Source: Spirulina major PCC 6313 (GTDB lineage Bacteria > Cyanobacteriota > Cyanobacteriia > Cyanobacteriales > Spirulinaceae). Taken from it: 64,000 nucleotides of DNA. The notes below the pieces were generated by a model that ran no database searches, was not told where the DNA came from, and saw nothing but the letters and a program-made list of their open reading frames with translations. The translations under genes and the position numbers were made by a program. Positions 1 through 9,809 of the stretch are shown here, one piece after another; positions within the stretch are counted from its first letter, which is position 1, and each line of letters opens with the position of its first letter. The stretch spans positions 791,625 through 855,624 of the forward strand of contig NZ_KV878783.1 of NCBI RefSeq assembly GCF_001890765.1, in the 5' to 3' direction.

Positions 1-530
1 CCAAAGTGGCATTGCTCACCGCTGCCTTTTTTGTCACCTCTTTAATTCATATTCCCATGCCTCCGGCTAGCATTCATTTAGTGCTCAATGGCCTGTTGGG
101 GATTGTTTTGGGCTATTACAGTTTCCCCGCGATTTTGGTGGGTCTCTTTTTCCAAGCGGTGATGTTTGGCCATGGGGGGATTTCGAGTTTGGGCGTGAAT
201 GCGCTGATTATGGGGCTGCCGGCGTTGTTGGCTTACAATCTTGTCCAATTGGGCCAGGGGATGTTTCGGCATGTTCTTTGGCGGCAAACAATCTTTTTTC
301 TGGGCGGTGCGATCGCAGTGATCACCGCTGCCGTGATGTATGTGATCATCACCCTCAGCACGATTACCCCCGACCTCAACGCTACCCTTGAGCGCACCGC
401 CACCCTGGCCGCCCTCGTTGGCTATCTCGGTCAAGGCTTATTAGAGGGAGCCTTCACGGTGATGGCGATCAATTTTCTGGAACGGGTGAAGCCGGAAGTG
501 CTCAATTGGGGGGAACCGTCTTCGAGTTGA
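1..530 (+). CDS. cbiM: Cobalt/nickel ECF transporter permease CbiM (3' part)
   Basis: The 5' end lies outside the window and the frame is open from base 3. The last ~175 residues are very hydrophobic, with about four membrane segments, and match the CbiM substrate-capture/permease subunit of energy-coupling-factor cobalt (or nickel) transporters. The landmark stretches are HIPMPPASIHLVLNGLLG and FGHGGISSLGVNALIMG. In the family CbiM works with CbiN/CbiQ/CbiO at the inner membrane to bring in cobalt for corrinoids; the N-terminal metal-binding end (Met-His near residue 2) is not in the window. The stop at 528-530 is followed by a strong hairpin. Cobalt versus nickel specificity cannot be read from this part. 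Confidence 0.9.
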   Translation, partial: KVALLTAAFFVTSLIHIPMPPASIHLVLNGLLGIVLGYYSFPAILVGLFFQAVMFGHGGISSLGVNALIMGLPALLAYNLVQLGQGMFRHVLWRQTIFFLGGAIAVITAAVMYVIITLSTITPDLNATLERTATLAALVGYLGQGLLEGAFTVMAINFLERVKPEVLNWGEPSSS

Positions 531-568
531 AGGGGCGATCGCGCCCACTCGCCAGCGCCATGAAAACA

Positions 569-593
569 GACAAGGGGCTTAAAGCCCCTTGTC
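569..593. terminator. Hairpin between convergent cbiM and hypothetical gene
   Basis: Perfect 11-bp stem GACAAGGGGCT / AGCCCCTTGTC with a TAA loop, placed between two convergent genes. No long T-run follows on either strand, so it may act as a transcript-end stabiliser rather than a classical intrinsic terminator. Confidence 0.55.
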
Positions 594-628
594 ATGCGTT
601 CAGTGGCTATCAACCAGAATAAATCGGG

Positions 629-1450
629 TCAGAATAAATCGGGAAAGATCGAATCGATCAATGAGCGAGAAATGGTATCGGGTTTCGGGTTTGAGGTCGG
701 AGTTGAGGGGGGCGGCGTTGACTGAGCGGTCGCTTGTGGAGTCACACCACCGCCCATAAATTTGCGATAGAGCAATTCTCGAAACTGCTGAACATCGGTT
801 TGCCACAAACTCAGCCGGTGGGTGAAGTATTCGAGGGGGTCGGGTGGGTTGGGTTCCGGGAGGGCGTAGGTGAAATTACCGGTGAAAAGGAGGCCAGATA
901 TTGCATCTTGAGGCCCTTGCTTAAACTGGACTTCAGCAATGTTGAGGCTGAAGGGGCAGCGTTTCAGGACATAATTCAGGGTTAGGGCAGCCCGGAGCGG
1001 TTCTTGGCCGAGGGTCTGCCAGGGGCCAGGGGCGAGGAGTTTCTGGGTGATGAATTGCTGGGGGGCTTGGGGATGGTCGGGAAAGCCGATCAGGATTTTA
1101 GGGGCAATGCTGAGGCCTTGGTAATGGGCGTGGGGAAATTTGCTCAGGTAGGCTTGGGCGATCGCTGGCCCCTGAATAGTGCTAGGGTCTTTGTCCGTGG
1201 TCTGCTCTAGCAACATCAAACGGCGGGCTTGGCTGAGAATATTTAAACCATTGGTAAAAGTCAACTGCACCATCTGCTCCGACTGAAGCGGGGCTTGGGC
1301 CAACTCCCAATCCGCCGGAATCACCCCGCTCATTTTCAACAGATCGACCGTGATCACACCGGGTTTCAAATCCAAAGCAGTGATGTTGATCGCCAATTCC
1401 TGGAGTTCAAGAATGGGCAGGGATGATTTTGCGGAAGAGACTGAAGCCAT
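629..1450 (-). CDS. Conserved hypothetical protein (273 aa)
   Basis: Family not recognised. The protein starts at an ATG with residues LPILELQELAINITALDLKPG and has no signal peptide or membrane segment. The N-terminal ~240 residues look like a folded alpha/beta domain. The C-terminal ~30 residues are a low-complexity Pro/Thr/Ser linker ending in a short hydrophobic tail (RSLIDSIFPDLF), which may be a docking peptide. It is the last gene of the minus-strand run asd-dapA-rnj and follows rnj after 86 bp that contain a 16-bp inverted repeat. The gene is probably real, because codon use and HIP1 sites resemble its neighbours. Its function is unknown. Confidence 0.7.
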   Translation of the reverse strand: MASVSSAKSSLPILELQELAINITALDLKPGVITVDLLKMSGVIPADWELAQAPLQSEQMVQLTFTNGLNILSQARRLMLLEQTTDKDPSTIQGPAIAQAYLSKFPHAHYQGLSIAPKILIGFPDHPQAPQQFITQKLLAPGPWQTLGQEPLRAALTLNYVLKRCPFSLNIAEVQFKQGPQDAISGLLFTGNFTYALPEPNPPDPLEYFTHRLSLWQTDVQQFRELLYRKFMGGGVTPQATAQSTPPPSTPTSNPKPDTISRSLIDSIFPDLF

Positions 1451-1471
1451 AACACCGTCATCTAAACAACT

Positions 1472-1536
1472 GCGTAAACCCCTCCCCAGCTTCAGCCCGC
1501 AGCAAAAGCAGGCCGTCGCCGGGGAGGGGTTTACGC
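1472..1536. repeat. 16-bp perfect inverted repeat just after rnj
   Basis: GCGTAAACCCCTCCCC (1472-1487) pairs exactly with GGGGAGGGGTTTACGC (1521-1536) around a 33-nt loop. The right arm abuts the rnj stop codon (1537-1539 on the minus strand). It lacks a strong U-run, so it may be a processing or stability element between rnj and the downstream gene, or a weak terminator. Confidence 0.7.
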
Positions 1537-3312
1537 CTAGGACGCAGCCGATGCCGTCGAGCGTCGCCGCCGTCGGGGTGAAGACGAGTGGGTTGCCGTC
1601 ACCATCTCCTGATTGTCCGGCGTTTGGAGCAGGAAAACCACCGAGGGGCGACAGTTCAACTCACGACGAATCAAGCGGATTAACGCCGCTTCAATCTCTT
1701 CCTTCAAGCCCACCCAATCCATATCGGCCTGATTGGATTGGCTCCGGATAAACTCAGCGCCGCGATCGTTCAACACCCGCGAAATCGAGCGATTCACAAT
1801 CTGCTGGAACATTTCCCGCTCGATATTGCGGGCCACACCCCGCAGATGAATTTCCGGCCGGGCTAACAGTTTTAACTGAGCATCCACCGCTGCGGCGATC
1901 GTCACCACACCATCTTCGGCCAGTTGTTGACGTTCCTTCATCACGTGGTCATGGACAATCCCGGAACCATCCACCAACTTGATCCCCGAAGGCACTTGGC
2001 CCGCAATCCGGATGCGTTCTGGCGACACTTCCACAATGTCACCATTGTTGATGATCACCATGTTTTCTTCCGGAATCCCCATCGACTGCGCCATCTTGGC
2101 ATGTTCAACGAGCATCCGGTATTGACCGTGAACCGGCACAAAGAATTTCGGGCGAGTGAGGGCCAGCATTAATTTATGGTCTTCTCGTGACCCATGCCCG
2201 GACACATGGATACCATGCTGGCGACCGTAGATCACATTAGCCCCTTTCATGATCAGGCGGTCAATGGTATCCACCACCGCCAGGGTATTCCCCGGAATCG
2301 GATTGGCCGAAAAGACAACAGTATCCCCTTCCCGGACGCTGACTTGGCGGTGCTCCCCTTTGGAAATTCGGGTCAGGGCGGCCAGTTCCTCCCCTTGGGA
2401 ACCGGTGGTGAGGACGAGGATTTTCTCGTCGGGCAAGCTGGGCATTTGCTTGAGGGGCACAAACAAATTATCCGGGCATTTGATGTAGCCCAATTCGCGG
2501 GCATGGGCGATCACGTTCAACATGGAACGCCCGACGACGACCACTTTGCGATTGTGTTTTTGGGCCAGGCTGAGGATGATGTTAACCCGATGCACCGAGG
2601 AGGCAAAGGTGGTGATGAAAATTCGTTTGGGCGTGCTGGCGATAATCCGATCCAAGTTGGGACGCACGGATTCTTCCGAGGCGGTGTGGCCCGGTACTTC
2701 GGCATTGGTGGAGTCACTGAGGAGACAGAGGACACCATTTTCGCCATGTTCTGCGAGTTTTTGGAGGTCGAAATGTTCGCCATCGACGGGGGTGTAGTCG
2801 ATTTTAAAGTCGCCGGTGTGGATGACGATACCGAGGGGGGTATGGATGGCGACGCTGAAGCTGTCGGCCATGGAGTGGGTGTTGCGGATGTATTCGACGA
2901 GGAAGGAGGGGCTAATCCGCACCATGTCGCGGGGGCCGACGGTGTGGATTTCGGTGCGATCGCTCACCCCCGCCTCGGCTAATTTATCCCGCAGCAGAGA
3001 CATCGCCAAGCGTGGCCCGTAGATATGGGGAATATCAAACTGCTTCAGGTGGTAGGCAATGCCGCCAATGTGGTCTTCGTGACCGTGGGTGACAATCATG
3101 CCCTTGATCTTGTGGCGATTTTCCTGCACATAGGTCATGTCGGGCAAGACCACATTCACCCCGTGCATCCCATCGGTGGGGAAACCAATCCCCGCATCGA
3201 GCAAGACCATTTCATCGTTGTACTCAAAAATACAAGTATTTTTGCCGATTTCATGGAGTCCTCCGAGAGGAATGATTTTCAAGGCAGCAGATTTTGGTTT
3301 GGGTTTATTCAT
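1537..3312 (-). CDS. rnj: Ribonuclease J
   Basis: 591-residue metallo-beta-lactamase/beta-CASP RNase, with endonuclease and 5'-3' exonuclease activity in RNA turnover. The metal site motif HGHEDH is at residues 76-81. GDFKIDYTP and the beta-CASP segment SDSTNAEVPGHT follow, and the later VHGQYRM stretch carries another metal-ligand histidine. Length fits cyanobacterial RNase J; the C-terminal ~35 residues end in a basic patch (PRRRRRS). The ATG start lies 19 bp after dapA, so the two are probably co-transcribed. An unusually strong inverted repeat sits right behind the stop. Confidence 0.96.
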   Translation of the reverse strand: MNKPKPKSAALKIIPLGGLHEIGKNTCIFEYNDEMVLLDAGIGFPTDGMHGVNVVLPDMTYVQENRHKIKGMIVTHGHEDHIGGIAYHLKQFDIPHIYGPRLAMSLLRDKLAEAGVSDRTEIHTVGPRDMVRISPSFLVEYIRNTHSMADSFSVAIHTPLGIVIHTGDFKIDYTPVDGEHFDLQKLAEHGENGVLCLLSDSTNAEVPGHTASEESVRPNLDRIIASTPKRIFITTFASSVHRVNIILSLAQKHNRKVVVVGRSMLNVIAHARELGYIKCPDNLFVPLKQMPSLPDEKILVLTTGSQGEELAALTRISKGEHRQVSVREGDTVVFSANPIPGNTLAVVDTIDRLIMKGANVIYGRQHGIHVSGHGSREDHKLMLALTRPKFFVPVHGQYRMLVEHAKMAQSMGIPEENMVIINNGDIVEVSPERIRIAGQVPSGIKLVDGSGIVHDHVMKERQQLAEDGVVTIAAAVDAQLKLLARPEIHLRGVARNIEREMFQQIVNRSISRVLNDRGAEFIRSQSNQADMDWVGLKEEIEAALIRLIRRELNCRPSVVFLLQTPDNQEMVTATHSSSPRRRRRSTASAAS

Positions 3313-3331
3313 TGCAATAGGTTTCAGGTTT

Positions 3332-4234
3332 CTAAGACTCAGCAGTGTGAGTTAACAGATCGAGATTTTCAAGAACAGTTTTAACTTGAACGCTTTGATC
3401 GGGAGAGATTGCACAGAGGGGCGGTCGAACACTCCCCACAGACCAACCCTGGAAGGCTAAGGCCGCTTTGACAGGAATCGGGTTGGCGGTGCAAAACAAG
3501 ACTTTAAATAGTTCAAACAGGCGGCGGTGAATCTGCTGGGCGGTTTGAACCTGGCCCGTTTTAAAGGCTGTCACCATCGTTTGTAACTCCGCACCGACCA
3601 GATGGCTCGCCACACTCACCACCCCAGTGCCACCAATGGCGAGGAGGGGTAAGGTCAGGGAATCGTCCCCAGAGTAGAGGGCAAATTCAGGCGGGGTCAG
3701 GGTGCGAATTTGGCTGGCACTATCGACATTGCCGCTGGCTTCTTTGATGGCAACGATGGAGTCAAGTTCGGCTAGGCGGGCGACAGTGTGAGGGTCGATG
3801 CTTTGTCCTGTGCGGCCCGGAACGTTGTACAGCATCATCGGCAGATCCGGACAGGCTTTAGCGATCGCCTCAAAATGCAGATACAAGCCCGCTTGCGGGG
3901 GTTTGTTGTAGTAAGGAACCACTTGTAAGGTGCCATCTAGCCCTAGTTTAGCGGCTTTTTTCGTGGCCTCGATGGCCTCACGGGTGGAATTTGATCCCGT
4001 GCCTGCCATAATCTTACCCCGCGACCCCACCGCCTGCTGCACGACCCGAAATAATTCATATTCTTCGGTCCAGGTCAGGGTTGGCGATTCTCCCGTGGTG
4101 CCGCAGACTAACACGGTATCGGTGCCGTGGGTGACGAGATAGTCTGCGAGTTGTTCTGTGGTTGCGTAATCTACCTCACCGCTGGCCGTAAAGGGCGTAA
4201 TCATCGCGGTTACTACATTGCCAAAATCACTCAC
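3332..4234 (-). CDS. dapA: 4-hydroxy-tetrahydrodipicolinate synthase
   Basis: Condenses pyruvate with aspartate semialdehyde, the first committed step towards diaminopimelate and lysine. TIM-barrel family features are visible. The Schiff-base lysine lies in [10 protein letters not shown] (about Lys164 from this start) and the catalytic tyrosine in YNVPGRTG (about Tyr136). [10 protein letters not shown] forms the carboxylate-binding loop. I chose GTG at 4234 because family members begin close to (S)DFGxVxTAM; an in-frame GTG at 4258 would add eight residues and overlaps the AGGAG that otherwise serves as ribosome site. It lies between asd and rnj on the same strand, next to the enzyme that supplies its substrate. 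Confidence 0.95.
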   Translation of the reverse strand: MSDFGNVVTAMITPFTASGEVDYATTEQLADYLVTHGTDTVLVCGTTGESPTLTWTEEYELFRVVQQAVGSRGKIMAGTGSNSTREAIEATKKAAKLGLDGTLQVVPYYNKPPQAGLYLHFEAIAKACPDLPMMLYNVPGRTGQSIDPHTVARLAELDSIVAIKEASGNVDSASQIRTLTPPEFALYSGDDSLTLPLLAIGGTGVVSVASHLVGAELQTMVTAFKTGQVQTAQQIHRRLFELFKVLFCTANPIPVKAALAFQGWSVGSVRPPLCAISPDQSVQVKTVLENLDLLTHTAES

Positions 4235-4362
4235 ACCGTCATGTTCTCCTGATATCACTATTCACAACGTTACCCATTCTGGCTTGAGGGTTTCCCCGAT
4301 TGTCCATGGGGGGCTTGAGGGGAGGGGCGATCGCACCCGCCGCAGCCCTTCACACCCTTAGC

Positions 4363-5412
4363 CTACAGGGTAGACACTAACTCCGTCCCCTGGGGCTTGA
4401 GCCACTGACGTTCTACCAACAATTCAGCAATTTGAATCGCATTGAGGGCCGCGCCTTTGCGGATCTGATCCCCACTGAGCCACAATTCCAAACCATGGGG
4501 GTGAGAAATATCCTGACGAATCCGACCGACAAGTACAGCATCCTGGCCCGACGCTTCGCTAGGCATCGGGAAATAATTCCGCTGCCAATCTTCGACCAAC
4601 TTCACCCCCGGCGCTTGGGCAATCAAGTCCCGCGCCTGATCCACCGCAAAGGGCGCATCAAACTCCAGATTCACCGCCTCCGAATGGGCCCGCAACACCG
4701 GCACCCGCACACAGGTGGCCGTCACCCGCAACTCCGGTGCGCCGAAAATTTTGCGCGTTTCCTGCACCATTTTCATTTCCTCTTGACAATAACCCTGGTC
4801 ATTGAGGGGGGAATTGTGGGGAAATAAATTAAACGCCAAGGGATAGGGCAAAATTTCCGCCTGGGGGGGTTCGCCGTTGAGGATGGCTTGGGCTTGGGTT
4901 TCCACTTCCGCCATCGCCCGCGCTCCCGCCCCGCTAGCGGATTGATAGGTGGCAACCACAATCCGCCGAATCGGCTGCACACAATGGAGGGGATAAATGG
5001 CGACCCCCATCAAGATAGTGGTGCAGTTAGGGTTGGCGATAATCCCGCTGTGGGTGGCCGCCGCGTCTGGGTTGATTTCCGGCACGATTAAGGGCACTTC
5101 AGGGTGCATCCGAAAGGCGCTGGAATTGTCAATATAAACCGCACCCGCCGCCACCGCTTTCGGGGCCCATGCTTTCGAGATGCTGCCCCCCGCCGAAGCG
5201 AGGACAATATCCACGCCTTGGAGGGCGGCTTCGCTGACCACTTCAACGGTGAGGTTTTGGCCGTGGAAGGGGAGGGTTTGCCCGGCGGAACGGGGCGATG
5301 CGAGCAGTTTCAACGAGTCGAGGGGAAAATTTCGCGCCTCTAGGAGTTGGATGAGTTCGGTACCAACTGCGCCCGTTGCGCCCAGGATGGCGACTTGCAA
5401 TGAGTTTGACAA
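4363..5412 (-). CDS. asd: Aspartate-semialdehyde dehydrogenase
   Basis: Reduces aspartyl phosphate with NADPH to aspartate semialdehyde, the branch point for lysine, threonine and methionine. The N-terminal nucleotide loop GATGAVG is at residues 11-17 and the catalytic cysteine is Cys130 in NPNCTTI. VPVLRAHSEAV carries the catalytic histidine. The 349-residue length is normal. The start is TTG at 5412, supported by GGAGG about 10 nt upstream and by the family N terminus (LQVAILGATG). Lies 128 bp upstream of the chosen dapA start in the same direction; the product is the direct substrate of DapA. Confidence 0.95.
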   Translation of the reverse strand: MSNSLQVAILGATGAVGTELIQLLEARNFPLDSLKLLASPRSAGQTLPFHGQNLTVEVVSEAALQGVDIVLASAGGSISKAWAPKAVAAGAVYIDNSSAFRMHPEVPLIVPEINPDAAATHSGIIANPNCTTILMGVAIYPLHCVQPIRRIVVATYQSASGAGARAMAEVETQAQAILNGEPPQAEILPYPLAFNLFPHNSPLNDQGYCQEEMKMVQETRKIFGAPELRVTATCVRVPVLRAHSEAVNLEFDAPFAVDQARDLIAQAPGVKLVEDWQRNYFPMPSEASGQDAVLVGRIRQDISHPHGLELWLSGDQIRKGAALNAIQIAELLVERQWLKPQGTELVSTL

Positions 5413-6161
5413 AGTAAAACGTCCTCCAAGGAAAAAAGATCGAGATCGGCAGGGGGAGAATCAATGAGGATTGATCAACAAAGGGCAATCCCATCGTTAA
5501 GGGGGAAGAGGGGGGTACGGGAGAAATTTCGGCGACGGGGGGAATGGGGCAGCATTTAAACAGCATCAACGGAATCGGGTCACGGGTGAGGCGGGGGTGG
5601 AAAAGTTGGGGGCGAGGGTTGGGGCGATCGCAGTCTGAAATTCTGGGTTGGGAAGGTCTGGACGATTTTTGGAGAGCTTGTTAAAGCAGATTGCGAGGAG
5701 CGATCGCAATAAACGTATCCTAATCCATTTCAGGACAGGTCAGACAGACTCTCGACAGAAAACACCATCAATATACTATTATCATAGGGCTGTCCTGATT
5801 GTGCCACGCTTAACCCGTTTCTTTCGCTCACAATCAATCCCGGCATCTAGGGGACTACACCCCATCAGCATGCCATTGAGACGCTGCAACGATCCCGATC
5901 TAGCCTGCTCAAATTAGGACGTGAGATTCTAAAATGGTCAGTCCAGACAGTGCGAGTCAGCCAATCCCCAGGACATCAAGGCGCGGAGCAGCGGACTATT
6001 GTTAACCTAGATTCAGCCGATTGTGGACTCTCCACATATAGTGCCAGAATCTCCCAGTCTGGCTTTGGTTGTTGCGATCAACACAACAGGTTTGGCGGTC
6101 TCTTTGACAGTGTCACCCTTCATTTATCCCATAAGTTTACGGTTTGGAAAGCGAGTTGTCC
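5413..6161. other. 749-bp divergent intergenic region (asd / tig)
   Basis: Separates minus-strand asd from plus-strand tig and must hold both promoters. I find two HIP1 sites (near 5625 and 5700) and a small 6-bp hairpin TGTGGA-CTC-TCCACA at 6022-6036 in the tig leader. A TTGACA hexamer lies at 6104-6109 without a clear matching -10. Short open frames here lack protein-like composition and are not called. A small RNA cannot be excluded. Confidence 0.5.
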
Positions 6162-7568
6162 ATGAAAGTATCCCAGGAAAAATCACCGAATAGTCAGATT
6201 ACCCTCACCATTGAAATCCCCGCTGATGCCTCGAAGCAGGCCTACGAAAAAGTCGTCAAAGACTTAGCTCGGACGGTGCGGATTCCTGGGTTTCGGAAAG
6301 GCAAAGTGCCCCGTCCGATTCTGTTACAACGTCTCGGGCCAGAACGAGTCCGCGCCGAAGCGCTGGAAAATCTGGTGCAAAGCACTGTGATGAAGGCAGT
6401 CTCGGACGAAAAAATCGACGTTTTGGGCAATTATCAAATTCACCCCGACATTAGTGAATTATTGACGCAGTATAAACCCGGCGAAGTGTTTACCTTTAAG
6501 GCATCTATGGATGTCCCGCCGGAAGTGACCCTCGGTGACTACACCGCCCTCTCCGTCAAGGCTGAGAACAGCGAATATGATCCGACCCAAGTGGATCAAT
6601 TCCTCGCCTCTCAACAAGCCAAAGTTGCCACCTTAGTTCCGGTGGAAGGCCGGGCTGCTCAACGGGGGGATGTGGTGGTGGTGAACTACCAAGGACGCTT
6701 GGTGGTGGATGGTGAGGTCAGCGAAGAGGTCATCTCTGGGGCAGAAGCGACGGATTTTCAATTGGAATTGGAATCGGATAAGTTTCTCGAAGACTTGATT
6801 TCTGGGATTGAGGGGATGAATCCCGGTGAGACGAAAGACATTCCCGTTTCGTTTCCGGATGACTATGCGCGGGAAGATCTGGCTGGAGAAACGGCCCAGT
6901 TTTCGGTGACGCTGCAAGAAATTAAGGAGAAAGAGTTACCGGAACTTGATGATGATTTTGCGGAAGAAATTAGCCGCTTTGAAACCCTGGCGGAGTTGCG
7001 CGAAGATCTCGAAACCCAGTATAAAAAGCAGGCTGAAGATACGACAAACAGCCGTATCGAAGATGCGATCGCGAAAGAACTGCTGACCATTGCCGAAATT
7101 GATCCCCCCGAAACCTTGATCAAACAAGAGGTGGACATGATCATTCGCCAAACCGTCTCCCAAATGGAGCAGTACGGCTTGGATATGCAAAGTGTCCTCA
7201 AAGCCGACATGATGCCCACCCTCCGGGAAAATGCTCGCCCCGAAGCCATTGAACGGCTCAAAACCACCTTAGTTCTCGAAGAAGTGGCCCGGCGCGAATC
7301 CCTCGAACCCGATCCGGAAAAACTCGATCAACAGATCAAAGAAATTTTCGAGCAACTGAGCGATCAACCCCTTGATCAAGATCGGGTTCGGGAGTTTGTG
7401 TCTAAAGAACTGCTCCAAGCCCAGGCCCTCGAATGGCTGCGGGACAAGGTGACCGTGGAGTTAGTCCCCGAAGGCACGCTGAACCCTCCGAGTGAAGACA
7501 CCGAAGCCAGTGCCGAAGCTGAAGCCGAAGCCATCCTCGCCGAAGCGGTCAGCGCCGAAGAAGAATAA
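6162..7568 (+). CDS. tig: Trigger factor
   Basis: Ribosome-associated chaperone and peptidyl-prolyl isomerase that meets nascent chains at the exit tunnel. The ribosome-binding signature GFRKGKVP (in IPGFRKGKVPRPI) is near residues 44-56. The FKBP-like PPIase domain follows at roughly 155-245 (GDVVVVNYQGR to FSVTLQEIKEKELPELDD), then the long helical C-terminal domain. 468 residues, with an Ala/Glu-rich tail of ~25 residues. The start is ATG 6162 (MKVSQEKS, the family N terminus); an upstream in-frame TTG at 6144 would add only six residues. Heads the tig-clpP-clpX chaperone/protease block. Confidence 0.96.
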   Translation: MKVSQEKSPNSQITLTIEIPADASKQAYEKVVKDLARTVRIPGFRKGKVPRPILLQRLGPERVRAEALENLVQSTVMKAVSDEKIDVLGNYQIHPDISELLTQYKPGEVFTFKASMDVPPEVTLGDYTALSVKAENSEYDPTQVDQFLASQQAKVATLVPVEGRAAQRGDVVVVNYQGRLVVDGEVSEEVISGAEATDFQLELESDKFLEDLISGIEGMNPGETKDIPVSFPDDYAREDLAGETAQFSVTLQEIKEKELPELDDDFAEEISRFETLAELREDLETQYKKQAEDTTNSRIEDAIAKELLTIAEIDPPETLIKQEVDMIIRQTVSQMEQYGLDMQSVLKADMMPTLRENARPEAIERLKTTLVLEEVARRESLEPDPEKLDQQIKEIFEQLSDQPLDQDRVREFVSKELLQAQALEWLRDKVTVELVPEGTLNPPSEDTEASAEAEAEAILAEAVSAEEE

Positions 7569-7757
7569 TGCTAGATGATCTGGGGTGGGGGCGATCGCGC
7601 CCAAACCATAGCAAGGGCAACGAGAAATCATGCCAGGATTTTTCCTCCCCTTGCATTGTGATCTTTCGGGCGATCAAACCCCACTCTGGAAAGACATAAG
7701 GCATAATGGTCAACAAGCAGAGGGGTAATTCCCTTGTCGTCGTCCCCAAACTTCAGC

Positions 7758-8450
7758 ATGATAGACTCGCAATCATCCCATCCTTCACCCTCAAACCGCT
7801 CCACCTATCACTACAACGCCATGAGTCAAGCCATTGTGCCAATGGTGGTTGAGCAATCCGGCATGGGAGAACGCGCTTTCGACATCTATTCCCGTCTCCT
7901 GCGCGAACGGATTGTTTTTCTAGGCAGTGCGATCGACGACACGATCGCGGATTCCGTCGTCGCGCAACTCCTCTTCCTCGACGCAGAAGACCCCGAAAAA
8001 GATATTCAACTCTACATCAACTCCCCCGGCGGCTCCGTCTACGCGGGCATGGCCATCTACGACACCATGCAGCAAATCCGCCCCGACGTGGTCACCATCT
8101 GCTACGGCATCGCCGCCAGCATGGGAGCTTTCTTGCTCTCCGGTGGCACTAAAGGCAAACGCATGTCCCTCCCCAGTTCCCGGATCATGATCCACCAGCC
8201 CCTCGGCGGTGCTCAGGGGCAAGCCGTAGACATCGAAATCCAAGCCAAAGAAATCCTCTACATCAAAGACCAACTCAATGGCCTACTGGCTGAACATACC
8301 GGCCAGCCCCTGGATCGGATCGCGGTAGACACCGAGCGCGATTTCTACATGTCATCCAAGGAAGCCCAGCAATACGGGCTGATCGACGAAGTGATTAACC
8401 CCGCTGCCCTACCCCACGTTACAATCCCTGCGTCGTCTGCATTTCAGTAA
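7758..8450 (+). CDS. clpP: ATP-dependent Clp protease proteolytic subunit
   Basis: Serine protease of the barrel-shaped Clp complex, which degrades substrates unfolded by ClpX or ClpC. The catalytic triad is intact: Ser121 in GIAASMGAF, His146 in MIHQPLGG and Asp195 in DTERDFYM (numbered from ATG 7758). There are three candidate starts: TTG 7734, ATG 7758 and ATG 7821. The N-terminal ~28 residues before [13 protein letters not shown] are not typical of mature ClpP and may be a propeptide, or the true start may be 7821. It lies nine bases upstream of clpX, so this is probably the ClpX-linked paralogue. Confidence 0.94.
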   Translation: MIDSQSSHPSPSNRSTYHYNAMSQAIVPMVVEQSGMGERAFDIYSRLLRERIVFLGSAIDDTIADSVVAQLLFLDAEDPEKDIQLYINSPGGSVYAGMAIYDTMQQIRPDVVTICYGIAASMGAFLLSGGTKGKRMSLPSSRIMIHQPLGGAQGQAVDIEIQAKEILYIKDQLNGLLAEHTGQPLDRIAVDTERDFYMSSKEAQQYGLIDEVINPAALPHVTIPASSAFQ

Positions 8451-8459
8451 GAGGTCAAC

Positions 8460-9806
8460 ATGCCGAAGTACGACTCCCATCTCAAATGCTCTTTCTGCGG
8501 AAAATCCCAAGAACAAGTCCGCAAGCTGATCGCCGGCCCCGGAGTCTATATCTGTGATGAATGTGTTGAACTCTGTAATGAAATCCTCGACGAGGAACTC
8601 ATTGATTCATCCAGCCCCGCCACCCAGCCGGTGGCCCATTCCGAAGAGCATCCCCCCAAACGGCGTGCCCCCTCTGAGCGACTCAGTTTCACCCAAATTC
8701 CCAAACCCACCGAAATTAAAACCTACCTCGATGAGCATGTGATTGGCCAAGATGAAGCCAAAAAAGTGCTTTCTGTTGCGGTCTATAACCACTACAAACG
8801 CCTGAGTGTCGTTCACGCGAAGGCAACGAGCAGCAAAGGCATCCAGGATGACTCGGTTGAGTTGCAAAAATCAAATATTTTGTTAATTGGCCCGACTGGA
8901 TCAGGAAAAACCCTGCTGGCTCAAACCTTGGCGAAAATTCTGGATGTGCCCTTTGCGGTGGCAGATGCCACGACCCTGACGGAAGCCGGGTATGTGGGGG
9001 AAGATGTGGAAAATATTCTGCTGCGGCTGTTGCAGGTGGCGGATCTCGATGTGGAAGAAGCCCAGCGCGGCATTATCTACATTGATGAAATTGATAAGAT
9101 TGCCCGCAAGAGTGAGAACCCTTCGATTACCCGTGATGTATCGGGTGAGGGGGTGCAGCAGGCGTTGCTCAAAATGCTCGAAGGCACGATCGCCAATGTT
9201 CCCCCCCAAGGCGGCCGTAAACACCCCTATCAAGACTGCATCCAGATCGACACCAGTAATATTCTGTTTATCTGTGGTGGGGCGTTTGTGGGCCTAGATA
9301 AGGTGGTGGAACGGCGGGTGGGCAAGAAGGCGATGGGCTTTGTGCGGCCCGGTGAAAACCAGTCGAAAGAGCAGCGCACCGCTGATGTGCTCAAGGAACT
9401 GGAGCCGGAAGATCTGGTGAAATTTGGCTTAATTCCTGAGTTTATTGGGCGAGTGCCGGTGGATGCGGTGTTGCATCCGTTGGATGAGGAAACCTTGGTG
9501 GCGATCTTGACTGAACCCCGCAATGCGTTGGTGAAGCAGTATCAAAAACTGCTGCGCATGGATAATGTGCAACTGGAGTTTGATGAAGAGTCGGTGCGGG
9601 CGATCGCTCGTGAAGCTTACCGCCGCAAAACCGGAGCACGGGCCCTACGCGGCATTGTCGAAGAATTGATGCTCGAAGTGATGTATGAACTGCCCTCCCG
9701 GAAAGATGTGCATCGCTGTGTGATTACCCCAGAAATGGTAGAGAAGCGATCGACGGCGGAACTCCTGCTCCATCCCTCCACCTTGCCCAAACCAGAATCT
9801 GCTTAG
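8460..9806 (+). CDS. clpX: ATP-dependent Clp protease ATP-binding subunit ClpX
   Basis: AAA+ unfoldase that recognises tagged substrates and feeds them to ClpP. The N-terminal C4 zinc finger has Cys10, Cys13, Cys32 and Cys35. Walker A is GPTGSGKT, Walker B is [10 protein letters not shown], and the pore loop region is [10 protein letters not shown]. The RKH loop is seen in GGRKHPYQD. The loop that docks ClpP reads KKAMGFV, i.e. MGF where E. coli has IGF. 448 residues. The ATG is 9 bp after the clpP stop, and the next gene begins 3 bp after its own stop, so clpP-clpX-hydrolase looks like one transcript. Confidence 0.97.
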   Translation: MPKYDSHLKCSFCGKSQEQVRKLIAGPGVYICDECVELCNEILDEELIDSSSPATQPVAHSEEHPPKRRAPSERLSFTQIPKPTEIKTYLDEHVIGQDEAKKVLSVAVYNHYKRLSVVHAKATSSKGIQDDSVELQKSNILLIGPTGSGKTLLAQTLAKILDVPFAVADATTLTEAGYVGEDVENILLRLLQVADLDVEEAQRGIIYIDEIDKIARKSENPSITRDVSGEGVQQALLKMLEGTIANVPPQGGRKHPYQDCIQIDTSNILFICGGAFVGLDKVVERRVGKKAMGFVRPGENQSKEQRTADVLKELEPEDLVKFGLIPEFIGRVPVDAVLHPLDEETLVAILTEPRNALVKQYQKLLRMDNVQLEFDEESVRAIAREAYRRKTGARALRGIVEELMLEVMYELPSRKDVHRCVITPEMVEKRSTAELLLHPSTLPKPESA

Positions 9807-9809
9807 ACG

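Noticed and set aside
5648-5917. 89-aa plus-strand frame between asd and tig
   Set aside because: Untypical residue content, no ribosome site and no recognisable motif; left as non-coding.
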